Assembly: GCA_014529385.2 (NCBI GenBank)
Contig: CM043954.1
Location: 91,975,747 to 92,039,746 of the forward strand
Direction of reading: 5' to 3'
Length of the DNA: 64,000 nucleotides
Origin: Adiantum capillus-veneris
Taxonomy: Eukaryota > Streptophyta > Polypodiopsida > Polypodiales > Pteridaceae
Positions within the stretch are counted from its first letter, which is position 1. The number at the start of each line of letters is the position of its first letter. Under the pieces are notes generated by a model, which saw only the letters and a program-made list of their open reading frames with translations, made no database searches and was not told the DNA's origin. A program made the position numbers and the translations under genes. This document shows positions 44,052 to 54,060 of the stretch, piece after piece.

Positions 44052-45010
44052 TGTTGACCGCTGGGTCAACAACACAACATAGCTCAAGTTTCGTACCAAA
44101 GTCTTATCTTTTGTGAGTTATGAAATGCTGCGGATTATGGATATAAACGTCATTTGTAATGAGTAGTTATTCTAGTTTCAGAAGCCGGGGTGCAATGGCA
44201 CTTCCAGATTGTAAATACAAAGCCATTTGACCCTTTCAACCCATTTTTGGTTAAACCTAAGGTAGCCTTAGTATATAAGGTACCTAGGTCATTTTGTAAA
44301 GAGAACTTTTTTTAATAATCAAAGTTTTAGCGCTGCCGTTTACTGTGTGTGAGAGAGAAAGAGAGTGAGTGTGAGCTTCATCCTCCCGCTACGCCCGGCT
44401 CGCTCAGCACATTGGAGATCCGACTGCACCATTGTTGTAGGCTCGAGGAGAGCTACGCGCCGACGCCAAGCATTCCACGCGACACGAAGCGCACACGCCG
44501 ACGCATCTACGAGCTATTTGTGGCCGTAAGTGTATCAAACGATGTCTGTTTTCTGCTTGCTAGTAGTCTATAGAATCGTGGCGACGTAAGCTACGCATAG
44601 GTACTCATAAATTTCAGTTTCGGGCACTTTCAAAATTCGGCTCTGTCATCCTACGCGTTTTCCGCAAATGGGTTTAGAGTGAGGGTTTTGAGTGTAGAAG
44701 CTTAGGGACAGGTGTATCCTAGTGAGGGGATGGTGTTCCTTAAGTTTCCTATGAATGTGGCATGATTAGGTGAGTTACCTTACGCATGTGTGTATGTGGC
44801 TAGGTGGTGTAGTTGAGAGCAGTGAGGTTCTTGATTGTGGTTTAGTTGGCCTTCCTGAGTGTTGTATGTGTAGGGTGGTCTCAGCCTAACAAGCTTAAGA
44901 GATTTCCTCCGTGTGCATATCATGTCATCTGTGTCCTCGATTGACATTATGTTGATCTAGGTAGTGTTTGCATGCACTTCATGGGTGTGTGAGTCGCTCC
45001 CCATCCAACA
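44052..45010 (+). repeat. R8 3' LTR (959 bp)
   Basis: Pairs with 33609-34567. Carries the TATA box 44272-44279, the 74-codon ORF at 44349-44573 and the donor GTAAGT at 44526-44531. Confidence 0.95.
44349..44573 (+). CDS. 74-codon ORF in R8 3' LTR
   Basis: Copy of the 33906 ORF with about two amino-acid changes; same start, stop and internal splice-donor consensus. Confidence 0.35.
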   Translation: MREKESECELHPPATPGSLSTLEIRLHHCCRLEESYAPTPSIPRDTKRTRRRIYELFVAVSVSNDVCFLLASSL

Positions 45011-45015
45011 ATTAC
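45011..45015. repeat. R8 right target-site duplication (ATTAC)
   Basis: Exact partner of 33604-33608. Confidence 0.94.
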
Positions 45016-45089
45016 ACACAGTACTTACATGAACAGGTAGTGGGTTTGGGTTTGGTGGAGTGGAAATTTTAATAAAGATAGCATATGAA

Positions 45090-45923
45090 GCAATCTAAGC
45101 TAGAGGATAGTGGCTAGACCCACCAACTCAAAATAAGTGGCTAAGGCTTAATGAAAATGCAGAAGATGAACCACCAGTGGCATCGCCTATCTTGACAAGA
45201 CTCAGAAGAAAGTTGGAGATAGTGCAAGAAGAAAAGAAGGAAGAGCCACCAAAAAAGAAAGGAAATACTGTGATGACAAGGGAACAGAAACCAAAAGAGA
45301 CCACAAGTCAAAAGGCAGCCCACATCGAGAGACTGATTGAGTGGTTTAGGACTGAGAGAGCACTAAAGGGTGATTTAGAGGAATATTGGGTGCCAAATCC
45401 AAATAAAATGGGTGACAGCTCCTCACAACCATTAAAAGATCAATTTGACCATTATATCTAAGCCTATGAGGAGTTTGAGAAGGTAATAGAACAAAAAAAT
45501 ATGGATCCCTTCACTACTGATGAAGAAGTTCAAGATATCAAGAGGAAATTGCAAGAGCAACCTGAAGAATAGGGAGAGTAAGAAAGAGAGTCCAAGGTGG
45601 AGGGAGGTAGCACAACACCAACATCATCTCCCCAGGGATCCACCCAACAATCCCAAGCCCAAAACCCTCAAAAACTCAACAAAAAGATTCACCAAAGAAG
45701 GCATCAGAGGCTAAGCCAATGTTGAAGAAAAAACAAAAGAACAAAAGATGCACCTATGACGATCTCATTAAAGATAGATATACATCTAAAGATACTTCTA
45801 AGTTGTATATGGCACCTCAACTCCACCATGGACAGCAAAGAAAGAAGGAAAAGAGGAGGAGAAGCCACAAGACCAAGCCATGGAAGACAAAAACAAAGAA
45901 AAGGCCACTACTGAGATATCAGT
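45090..45923 (+). pseudogene. R7 right part: EYWVPNP ORF (unrecognised, broken)
   Basis: The frame reads NKWLRLNENAEDEPPVASP, LTRLRRKLEIVQEEKKEEPP, then IERLIEWFRTERALKGDLEE, EYWVPNPNKMG, DQFDHYI, a stop, AYEEFEKVIEQKNMDPFTTD and EEVQDIKRKLQEQ. A shifted frame then gives KRCTYDDLIKDRYTSKDTSK. R12 encodes a homologous protein on the minus strand (56455-56910) with the same block order. Highly charged, probably coiled coil in parts. It follows R7 across the R8 insertion. No known family recognised. Confidence 0.55.
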
Positions 45924-45989
45924 AACTTGTGTTAGGCACAGAAAGAAGTGACTTTCCATAGTGATCCAATTCTTTGCATCATTAGAACT

Positions 45990-46268
45990 TCAATTATATG
46001 TGTATGAGTCATCCATTCTTCTTGAGACATGTGGCATGTCGACTTTTCGTGTGTCGTGCTGTAACGTATTTGTGTGAGCATTCATGTCTCCAAAGACAAT
46101 GACTTCACCCTGGTCTCTGTAATGAGAAATGTCTTCCTCTAGTTCAACAAAGGGCTGATCTCTATCCATACTCAAGTGAGCATAAAAGTTGGAGTCATAG
46201 TGAGGAATGTAGCAACTAGCCACAAACTTGAGTTGACCATTTGGTGGATTGATTTTCATAAGTAGCAT
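45990..46268 (-). pseudogene. R9 LINE endonuclease fragment
   Basis: Contains FVASCYIPHYDSNFYAHL and VIVFGDMNAHTN, the GD.NAH signature of the exonuclease-endonuclease-phosphatase fold in LINE ORF2. Only the middle of the domain is open; upstream pieces (46270-46540) are in other frames. Confidence 0.8.
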
Positions 46269-46546
46269 TTATACTTCTCTTCTTAGACAATGGAAACATA
46301 TTTCAAACCCTTTTTGGTCATACATGCTACGCCTCCTTGGCCTCTATGTTGCTTTGCATGTTTGGCCCACATCAAAGAATGCACATCGTATTTGTCAAAT
46401 CCAAGAATTTGTTTCACATCATGCTCCCATGTTTTGACAAGAAGTATCACATCGGAGTTATTGGTAAGCTCATCAATGCCAATTTCCGCATTCCATGGAT
46501 ACCCGTTTTACAGTTCCAAAAGCTTATTCGCAAGCGTGAGTTGGTC

Positions 46547-47520
46547 TCATAAATCATGTGTCCTATTTGTTGGGTGGACTTGCATCCTCCTCAAGTGACT
46601 TTTCTTCTTGAGATGACCATTAACCTTCTTGCTTCTTTCCTCATATGCTTTGCAACGTGCATTTTGTTGCATAAGAGTGCGATCCTCATATACATTACAA
46701 CCCCTTCCTTTGAGGTAGATCCAACTATTGTCAAGGATGATCTTTCTCTTTACCTCATCAACCATGGTACATACAATAGGTTTTTCTCCCGAATGAGGGA
46801 CTCCTTGTTTTCCAACTCGATGTGCACCATAAGCCATAATTTCAAACATGCCAAAGTATGTATCAAAAAACTCTTCAATAGCAACCACAAGAGATTGGGG
46901 TGTTTCCATGCTTTCCTCCTTGATTCCACGAATGACGATGTTCTTTGAGCATTTTTGGTGTTCTTGAAATTCTTGAGTGTCCACATTCTCTACATTCTTT
47001 GCTTGGGCAACGGCTTGCGTGATAGGAGATGTAGAAACCACATTATCCTTACATATAACAGCCCATGATTTGGATGCATTTGTCATCTCACATACATCAT
47101 GTCATAATGAATCTATCTTTTCCTCTTTCAATACATGATCACTCTCAACTTTGCTCAAGCACTCTTTCAATTTATCATGTCAACAAGAGAGCACTTACAT
47201 TCTTGAACTTCATTCTCAAGATGCATCAAGCGTGTTGTTTGCATTTCAAGAACCTTCTTGAGGTGCTCATTCTTCACAACAAGAACTCTTAAAGTGCCAT
47301 TCTCCATTGCAAGTGTGCGCAACTCTTCACTTTGCTTGTTGACGGTTTCTTGTAATGAGACCAAGAAACCCATGATCATTGCTTCCGTTGTTGTAGATGC
47401 TGTGGTTGGATTAGCATCCAAATTCCTTGGAAATTTTGCATCATTCTCCATGGCGAGTGTGGATTTTCCACCCTTGCAAGTTTTGTCCGACATTGCCTTC
47501 AAGTCGGCAACAAAAAGCAA
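46547..47520 (-). pseudogene. R9 LINE ORF1 protein (broken)
   Basis: The N-terminal frame (47520-47167) has a heptad-like coiled coil (LQETVNKQSEELRTLAMENG, LRVLVVKNEHLKKVLEMQTT). The next frame (47086-46547) has NIVIRGIKEESMETPQSLVV, AYGAHRVGKQGVP, KPIVCTMVDEVKRKIILDNS and YEDRTLMQQNARCKAYEERS, matching the L1 ORF1 RRM and C-terminal domain (Transposase_22-like). This RNA-binding chaperone coats LINE RNA. Most plant L1 ORF1 proteins instead carry DUF4283 and a zinc knuckle; RRM-bearing types are known but less common. Confidence 0.72.
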
Positions 47521-47702
47521 AGTTTTGACAATTTGTTCAATTTTGAGATGTTGTTATAGCAAAGCCTTTCATTGATCAAAAAAAAATCTTTACATCAAGG
47601 GCGTTTTGCTCTTTGATTGAGGCTATAGATCACCTAAATCGGAGTTCAAATGAAGAAGTTATGATCAAAAGAGTGAACTGTTGTCTACTAGGTCAAAAAT
47701 GG

Positions 47703-47771
<69 letters not shown>

Positions 47772-47778
47772 GAGAAAG

Positions 47779-47829
<51 letters not shown>

Positions 47830-47919
47830 GAGTGGGAGATAGAGAGAAATAGAGATAGGGAGAGGGAGATAGAAGGAGAGTGAGAGAGAAGAGAGAGAGG
47901 AGGGGGGAGACGGGGGGGG

Positions 47920-47987
<68 letters not shown>

Positions 47988-48115
47988 AGGCAGAGAAAAG
48001 AAAAGATCGCTCTAGAAGCTCGTTTTGAAAAATCTTTCTGGAGCAAGAGTTTTTACTAAATTTGGTCAATAGAGCAATTCTAAAAAATCTCACTCAAAAA
48101 GCTCATCCAAACCCC
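47521..48115. other. Non-coding stretch with compound microsatellite
   Basis: No gene. See the microsatellite entry for 47703-47986. Confidence 0.8.
47703..47986. repeat. Compound microsatellite (GT)n, (GA)n, (CA)n and G31
   Basis: (TG)n at 47703-47747, (AG)n to about 47771, TATATA, (AC)n at about 47787-47829, mixed GA-rich sequence, (GA)n at about 47922-47955 and an uninterrupted G tract of about 31 at 47956-47986. ORFs across it are artefacts. Confidence 0.95.
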
Positions 48116-48119
48116 AACC

Positions 48120-48450
48120 CATGTCGCTGCTACTGTCACAGACAATGTATCTTCCTATAAAGCTGCAAGGCATGTAATCATAATCAAGTATCATGAGATT
48201 ACATGGGTTTCATGTGTTGTGCACACTTTGAAGTTGCTTCATAAAGACTTTGGGAAGAAAATGCCTTGAGTGAGACACACTCTAATACGGATGCTAATCA
48301 TGTCTTCAAGTTCATTAGAGAGCATGTTTTTACTTATGCTCTATTTAGAACTAATCATTTAGAAAGAATTTGGAGATCTTTTATGAGATGCAGTTTGTGA
48401 CTACATACTACACTTTTGAATCATTGTAGAATGGTAAGCCAACCCTTTGT
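48120..48450 (+). pseudogene. R10: hAT-type transposase fragment
   Basis: 48120-48269 reads HVAATVTDNVSSYKAARHVI, IIKYHEITWVSCVVHTLKLL and HKDFGKKMP, the TDN..NYK..G and C.AH.L.L...D motifs of plant hAT-derived proteins (DUF659). A second frame continues NHVFKFIREHVFTYALFRTN, equivalent to the next helices. It ends near the R11 insertion at 48511. Non-functional. Confidence 0.72.
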
Positions 48451-48515
48451 TAAACAATTATAGACAGACAATGGGGTTTTTGGATTCACAAGTATCCTCA
48501 CTATGAGGTTACAGC

Positions 48516-50058
48516 TGTCATAATAACTAATATCTAATTCTCCTAAATGATTTTCTCATGTTAAACTGATCATTTAATATGGGGAAGTGCCAAGGGAGAA
48601 AAAGCTAGAATATTGGTTGAGTTGGCAGACCGACCATAGTAGGGATCCAAAGGAGGAAAAACAAGGATCCAAAGGGGGGGCCATCTACAAAAGAGCAATG
48701 TGCAACAATGGGCTTTAAAGACCCTAAGGTTTAGCCCATTAAGACTTCCAAAATGCTAAGGTTCCAAAATTCAAAGGTTGTGTCCAAAGGTCAAAAGCTT
48801 AGGAATATTGGATCCTTTGTGTGCGTACCAAAATTCTTCACAACTCCTACAAAGAAGGGGGCAAGCCTTGCAAGTACGGGATGAGAGAGAAACACACACA
48901 CACTCTCACAAGCCTCTGTTACACAAAGAGAATGAGGACACATGTCAGCTACCTAGGCCAGATGCCCACAAGGTGTACTCAAATCCTATTGGATGGCCAT
49001 GGAGGTGGACCAATGAGAATTATGCTAGAGTAAATGTAGTTTATATAAATTTTAAAACACTTAATAAAAGAACCAGTAAGAATTAATATCTCTAGAAGAC
49101 TGTTGGACAGTCTCCCAAGGGGTCCAATGAGCATTCAGCAGCCCAATGGCTTGCCTGATTCCTATTGGCAAGGATACAAAGGGGTCTAATGAGAGTTTAG
49201 TTGCATTAATTAATTACCTAAAGCTCTCACAAAAGGGGAAAGGGGGACACATGTCAAAAGGCTATCACTTATGCTACTTAAATTTCATTGGCTAAGCTGG
49301 GAGAGGTCCAATGAGGTGCTAGCAAGAGCAAATAGCAAGAGGGGTTGACCAAGAGAGATAGGGGGATGATTTTTCAAAGGCATTATCTCACACACTCACA
49401 CACTAGTCTATGCGTGAAGCAAGAAGACTCTCTCTCTCCTTCCCAAGATTTAATGGAAAGCTTATCACCTACTCCAAGCTTGTGAGAAGGGAGGCCTACA
49501 CCAAAAACTCTTGGCTTTGTGATGCAAATCCAACCAAGAGCCAAGCTTCAATGCATGCTCATCTCCTCTACCATGCTAATTACTAAGCTATTCTATGCTA
49601 ATATGAGTGATTATGTGCGGAGATGTACATATTTCTCGTAAGACTACTCCCTCTTCCTCTTAATCTACTCTCATACCTCGCTAGCTCTTACCATCTTCGA
49701 AGGTGTGTGAGGGTCTGAGATCGTGAGGGAATTGATGTTGTGTTTTATAAGTGTTTTGCTTAGTGCTTGAAGTTTCCATCTTCATTGCACTAGCTAGTAT
49801 TGAAGGAACACAAAGAATTGTATTGTAAAATGCCTCTCTTGATGGGAGAAACCATAATACAAAGCTTTTGGAGGGGGGACCGTGGAGGGGGGACCGGCTC
49901 CATGTAAATCCAGTCCTCAACTGTTGTCAATAGCTTAATTTCTCTCTCTTTTGAAGTATTGTTCATGCCATCTAACTAGGGGTTATGCTTTTTGTTTCTC
50001 TCTCCACCCAAGCACTCTTGTTATAAATATTAGGAATCTATTCTAATGAAATGCTACA
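48516..50058 (+). repeat. R11 5' LTR (1,543 bp)
   Basis: Starts TGTCATAATAACTAATATC and ends AATGCTACA. It matches the reverse complement of 62073-63605. Possible duplication base block ACAGC precedes it (48511-48515), unverifiable. Contains at least three CCAATGAG motifs (49010, 49123 and 49308 approximately). Confidence 0.88.
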
Positions 50059-50059
50059 T

Positions 50060-50071
50060 TGGTATCACAGC
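50060..50071 (+). other. R11 primer-binding site (tRNA-Met type)
   Basis: TGGTATCACAGC, one change from the usual TGGTATCAGAGC, one base after the LTR. Confidence 0.82.
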
Positions 50072-50479
50072 ACAAGGTTTCTCTTTTCTTGCTCAATAAG
50101 GGAGGTCCTCAAGCTAGCTATAAATGGTTGTTATTATTGATTACAAATGAGTAACTAGAATATGGATTTTTCAGCCTTGCAGACAGTGAGCCTGCCTTCG
50201 TGTAGATAATGGGGCATCACCGTCGAGAGCTATGGTCTTAATAGTGGAGTCCTACGGGGCTTGCCTATGGCTTAACCACTATTGAGCTATTAGAAGCTTG
50301 ACATGAGACGGTGTTGGTTTCGTGTTGAATGACCCTCTCTTCTATTCCTTGCAATTAATGGTATTCGAGCTACAGTTACAGTAGCTTGAGTGCTTTTTTT
50401 GAAGGGGTAAAGAGGAGTAGCAACTAGGGCTTGAAGTGCCAAAGTACACCTAAAAAGTCTACACCTAAAAGTTTTTAGA
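50072..50479 (+). other. R11 leader
   Basis: About 400 bp between primer site and gag ATG, no gene seen. Confidence 0.6.
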
Positions 50480-52170
50480 ATGGCTAACAATAGTAAAGAG
50501 AGTGAAACTAATGTTGATAAGTTTGATTTTGCTAATGAGCAGGCTACTAATGATGCTCCTATGCTTGTTAACTACCTTGTTTCTAGGCTTTAAGAAGCCA
50601 TGGGCAATCCATCCCTCCAAAGTGAAGTGCAACGGCAGCTTTGTGCTCATGGGATTCTCCAAACTCCCCACCATGATGAGAGAGTACCTAGGAAGCCTCC
50701 TTGTGAGACTCCCAAAAGAGGCCTCTCTCCAATTTGAGAAGAAGAAGAGGTCCATATGAAGGGCTCAAAAATTTGCTTCTTGATGACGCATCTCCTTCTC
50801 ACGCCCCCACCAAAGAACTAGAAAGAAGTGAGTCTCCTTCCACCTCGGTGGAGATGGCTCCATGAAGACGGGGGGCTAAATTATCTCCATCACCTCCACA
50901 ACGGAGAAGACCATTTCACACTTCTCCACACCATAACTCAAAGAGGGATGACAAAAAGCAAGAGAAGAAATAGGCAAGAAAGAGGATACCCTCTTCTTCA
51001 TCCTCTTCCTCTTATGAAAGTGATGGTGCATACAAAAAAGAAAATCAAGGCAAGAAAAAGGCAAGAAAGAGGACACCCTCTTCTCCATCTTCTTCATCCT
51101 CTTCCTCTTATGAAAGTGATGGTGCATACAAAAAAGAAAATCATGGCAAGAAAAAGACGAGAAAGAGGTCACCCTCTTCTCCATCTTCCTCAAATTCTTC
51201 ATCCTCTGAAGAAAGCGATGGTCCAACTTTTGAACCATAAAGAAGAAGAGTCCATAGGAAATCCTATGATGTGTGGAAGAGATCGTCCAAGCTCAAGAAG
51301 TTTAAAGAGGGAGGAGAGAGCATCTCTTTCCTTTCCTACGATGGCACCTTTGGTGCTACGGACAAAGTCTTGGCCTTTATCCAAAATTTGATGCGGCGTT
51401 TGGAGATGAGGGCTTCACGGAGTCCTCTAAGCTACACCATGTAGCTATCTTTTTCAAAAGTCCTCCAGGCAATGGTGGTCTAGCCTACAGACCAACGATG
51501 AAGCTCCACAAACATGGAAAGCTTTAAGAGCTTCCATTATGAAGCAGTTTTTGGCCACCGATGCTAAAACAAAGTACTCACCGAATGGCGAAGCTTGAAG
51601 CTCTCTCCTTACAAATCCATTTACAAATATGTAGACAAGTTTTGGGACCCACATCTCAAAGCCACTGTCTTCAAAAAGATGAATTTTGGAGAGCAAAAGC
51701 AGCAATTTTGTGTGGGCTTAATTGAAGAAATGGCGGAGTATGTCAACTCCCAAAAGCCACGCACCATATCGGTGGTTATTCACCACCGATATCGGTGGTT
51801 ATTCACCATACTATGGTGGCTTCTTGAATCAATTTCCAAACAGGGGCTAAAAGAAATTCTAAGCCCACGAAAAACAAAGGTTCCAATGAGCCTAAGGGGA
51901 AGGACAATGTCCAAAAGTCTCCTAAGGGCAATTCCAACAAAGCTAAGGAGAAGGGAGTTTACAAAGGCAAAAACAAACTCTGTTCTGAAGAGCTTGAGCG
52001 TTATTGCAAGGATAACCGTTGTTTCAAGTGCCGTGAGCAAGGGCATGTGTACCACGCTTGTCCCCAAAAGAACACCCGCCATGAGCCTTCTAGAGCTACC
52101 TTGGTCGAAATCCAAGAAGAGGAAGCTCACCACAAAGGATCTCCTCTATGCCATGCTTGGGGAAAGGTAA
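50480..52170 (+). pseudogene. R11 Gag with Ser-rich repeats and zinc knuckle (broken)
   Basis: ATG at 50480 starts MANNSKESETNVDKFDFANE; a TAA at 50591 breaks it after 37 codons. Other frames give three tandem basic/Ser-rich repeats of the type KARKRTPSSPSSSSSSSYES followed by DGAYKKEN (50945-51236). The capsid domain is next (SYDGTFGATDKVLAFIQ, QTWKALRASIMKQFLATDAK, SPYKSIYKYVDKFWDPHLKA). The intact CCHC knuckle CFKCREQGHVYHAC is at 52020-52061. At least four frame changes. Confidence 0.82.
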
Positions 52171-52787
52171 GAGAACATGATACTTTTATTCTCTTTGGCC
52201 CTGGTTCTACTCACAATTTCTTATCCACATATTTGGACACCAAGCTAGGCATACAAGCTTACGAGATGGGAGATGTCCTACCCGCGCAGATGGTGCTTTC
52301 AAGGGGCAAGAAGCTTCAGACACTCCCTTAATCGGGAAATTGAGGCTCCATGTCCAAAGCTATGTGGACAAAGAGGACTTCTTTATCTCTCCTCTCAAGC
52401 ACAAGGATGTAATCCTAGGGGCACATGGTTTGATCGCATGGCTTCCAATGTTAAATTCCCTGAAAGGAGAATCTACTAAGGAAATGGGTAACACCATTAC
52501 CCATTGTACACACGCAAGCTTTCAATAAGTCGATAAAGAGCTCTATTTTTGTGTACATGATTTTTGTTAAAGATTCTCAAAATGAACCTAATGCTTTAGC
52601 AAAAGAAAATATAAACAATCACAAGGAATTAGAGTTATCCAATTTTCTCAAGGGATTTCAAGATGTTTTTATTGACGACATCCCTTGTCTACTACCTCCT
52701 AAACGAGGCAATGATGACCATGCAATTGAACTTCTTCCAGGAAGTTCACCCAACAAGAGGAGATTATGCGGCAAGTGCATGAGTTAG
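52171..52787 (+). pseudogene. R11 protease and RT start (broken)
   Basis: FILFGPGSTHNFLSTYL is the protease active-site block, where the catalytic Asp-Ser of D-S-G is replaced by Gly-Pro. The second part (52551-52787) has LSNFLKGFQDVFIDDIP and LLPPKRGNDDHAIELLPGSS, the usual lead-in to RT. Confidence 0.8.
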
Positions 52788-53300
52788 TTGAGAAGGGCAT
52801 GGTTAGGCCTAGCTTATCTCCATTTTGCTCACATGTGCTATTAGTGCAAAAGAAAGATGGCACATATCATATGTGTGTTGACTGTAGAGCACTAAATAGG
52901 ATCATTATCATTCCATGGGTAGAAGACCTATTTGATAAGCTACAAGCTTTCACCTACTTTATTAGGATTGACCTAAAAAGTGGCTGATCAAGACATTGTA
53001 AAGACCACATTTTGCACTACGTTTGGTCTTTACGAATATATTGTCATGCCTTTTGGCTTGACCAATGCACCAGCCACATTCAACCGCTTGATGGAGAAGC
53101 TATTCAGGCCTCGCCAAACCTTTACTGGAGTGTTCTTTGATGATATTATCATCCACTCTAATTCATTAGACGAACACAAGCAACACCTCCAGGTAATTTT
53201 TCAAGTTCAAAGAGAGAATAAACTTTATATGAATCGAAAGAAAAGTGAATTTTTCTTGCAAGAGATTCAGTAGTTAGGTCACATTATCTCTCAAGATGTC
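52766..53300 (+). pseudogene. R11 reverse transcriptase (broken)
   Basis: HVLLVQKKDGTYHMCVDCRA, DLFDKLQAFTYFIRIDLKSG, then in a second frame [17 protein letters not shown] and the catalytic FFDD in TGVFFDDIIIHS, LDEHKQHLQVIFQ. A frame change near 52985 and a TAG at 53271 break it. Confidence 0.88.
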
Positions 53301-54060
53301 ATCCAAATGGATCCATCAAAGTTAGAGGTAATGAGAGGATGGACTAAACCAAGGAATCTTCATGAATTAAGAAGCTTTATAGGTATGTTTGCATACCTTT
53401 GACGCTTCATAGAAAAGTTCTCACAAATCGTGGGACCATTACATGACCTAACAAAGAAAAACATTAGGTATACATGTTCTGCCAAGGAGAACAATGCTTT
53501 CAAAAAGCTTAAAGAAAATCTTATCTCTCAACCTGTGCTTACATTGTTTGATCTCTCAAAGCCATTTGAGGTCCAATGTGATGGTTGTGGTGATTGCCCT
53601 GGAGCTATTTTTCTCCAAGAAGGGTGCACCATAGCCTATGAAAGTCAAAGGCTTGACCCTATTGAGCAAGCTCTAGGCATATATGAAAAGGAAGTCATCG
53701 CCGCTCTACATGCCTTAGACTCATGGAAGCTCTATTTATTGGGGACTCCTTTCATTCTGCGGACGGATCACCAAAGTCTTAAGTACTTTATGACCTAGAC
53801 CAACCTCTCTCCAACAAACAAATGAGGTGGGAAAATTTACTTTTTGCAATTTCATTTTCATATTGCTCACATTGCTGGCAAGCATAATCAAGTAGCCGAT
53901 GCACTCTCAAGACGGTCGCGAGTGAATGCGGTTTCCATAGCAACTCACAATGATCTATCTTTTATGACAGACGAATATGCTATTGATCCCAATTTTAGAG
54001 ATGTGATTCAGCCCTTGCACTAGGGAAGAAAGAGGAACCATTTACTTTACAAGATGGTTA
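53301..54060 (+). pseudogene. R11 RT connection and RNase H (broken)
   Basis: Connection: LGHIISQDVIQMDPSKLEVM, ELRSFIGMFAYL. RNase H (53430-53798): PFEVQCDGCGDCPGAIFLQE, YEKEVIAALHALDSWKLYLL and RTDHQSLKYFMT, then HIAGKHNQVADALSRRSRV in another frame. Acidic residues of RNase H are present in the first motif (CDG). Confidence 0.85.

Larger units (their letters stand above)
33609..45010 (+). mobile_element. R8: complete but pol-less Athila/Tat-like LTR element
   Basis: Two LTRs of 959 bp, target duplication ATTAC, a primer-binding site of the tRNA-Asp kind typical of Athila-type elements, a polypurine tract and gag-protease. RT, RNase H and integrase are absent, so it would need these in trans. 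About 15 substitutions separate the LTRs by eye (about 1.6 percent), so the insertion is recent. Extra cargo: a palindrome-rich leader, a W-I/V-P-K ORF, and a captured helicase fragment beside the 3' LTR. It splits R7. Confidence 0.94.
45960..47520 (-). mobile_element. R9: LINE remnant with ORF1 and endonuclease
   Basis: On the minus strand, a coiled-coil and RRM-like ORF1 (47520 to 46547) is followed by an endonuclease piece (46268 to 45990). RT and the poly(A) end are absent. LINE copies usually lose their 5' end, so retention of the 5' half only is unusual and points to later deletion or insertion near 45960. Confidence 0.75.

Noticed and set aside
47613-48093. ORFs of 79-142 codons across the compound microsatellite
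   Set aside because: Low-complexity repeat translation only.
50828-51391. Plus-strand ORF of 187 codons with HPLPLMKVMVHTKKK repeats
   Set aside because: Shadow frame of the Ser-rich Gag repeats of R11; the Ser/Lys frame is the one continuous with the capsid domain.
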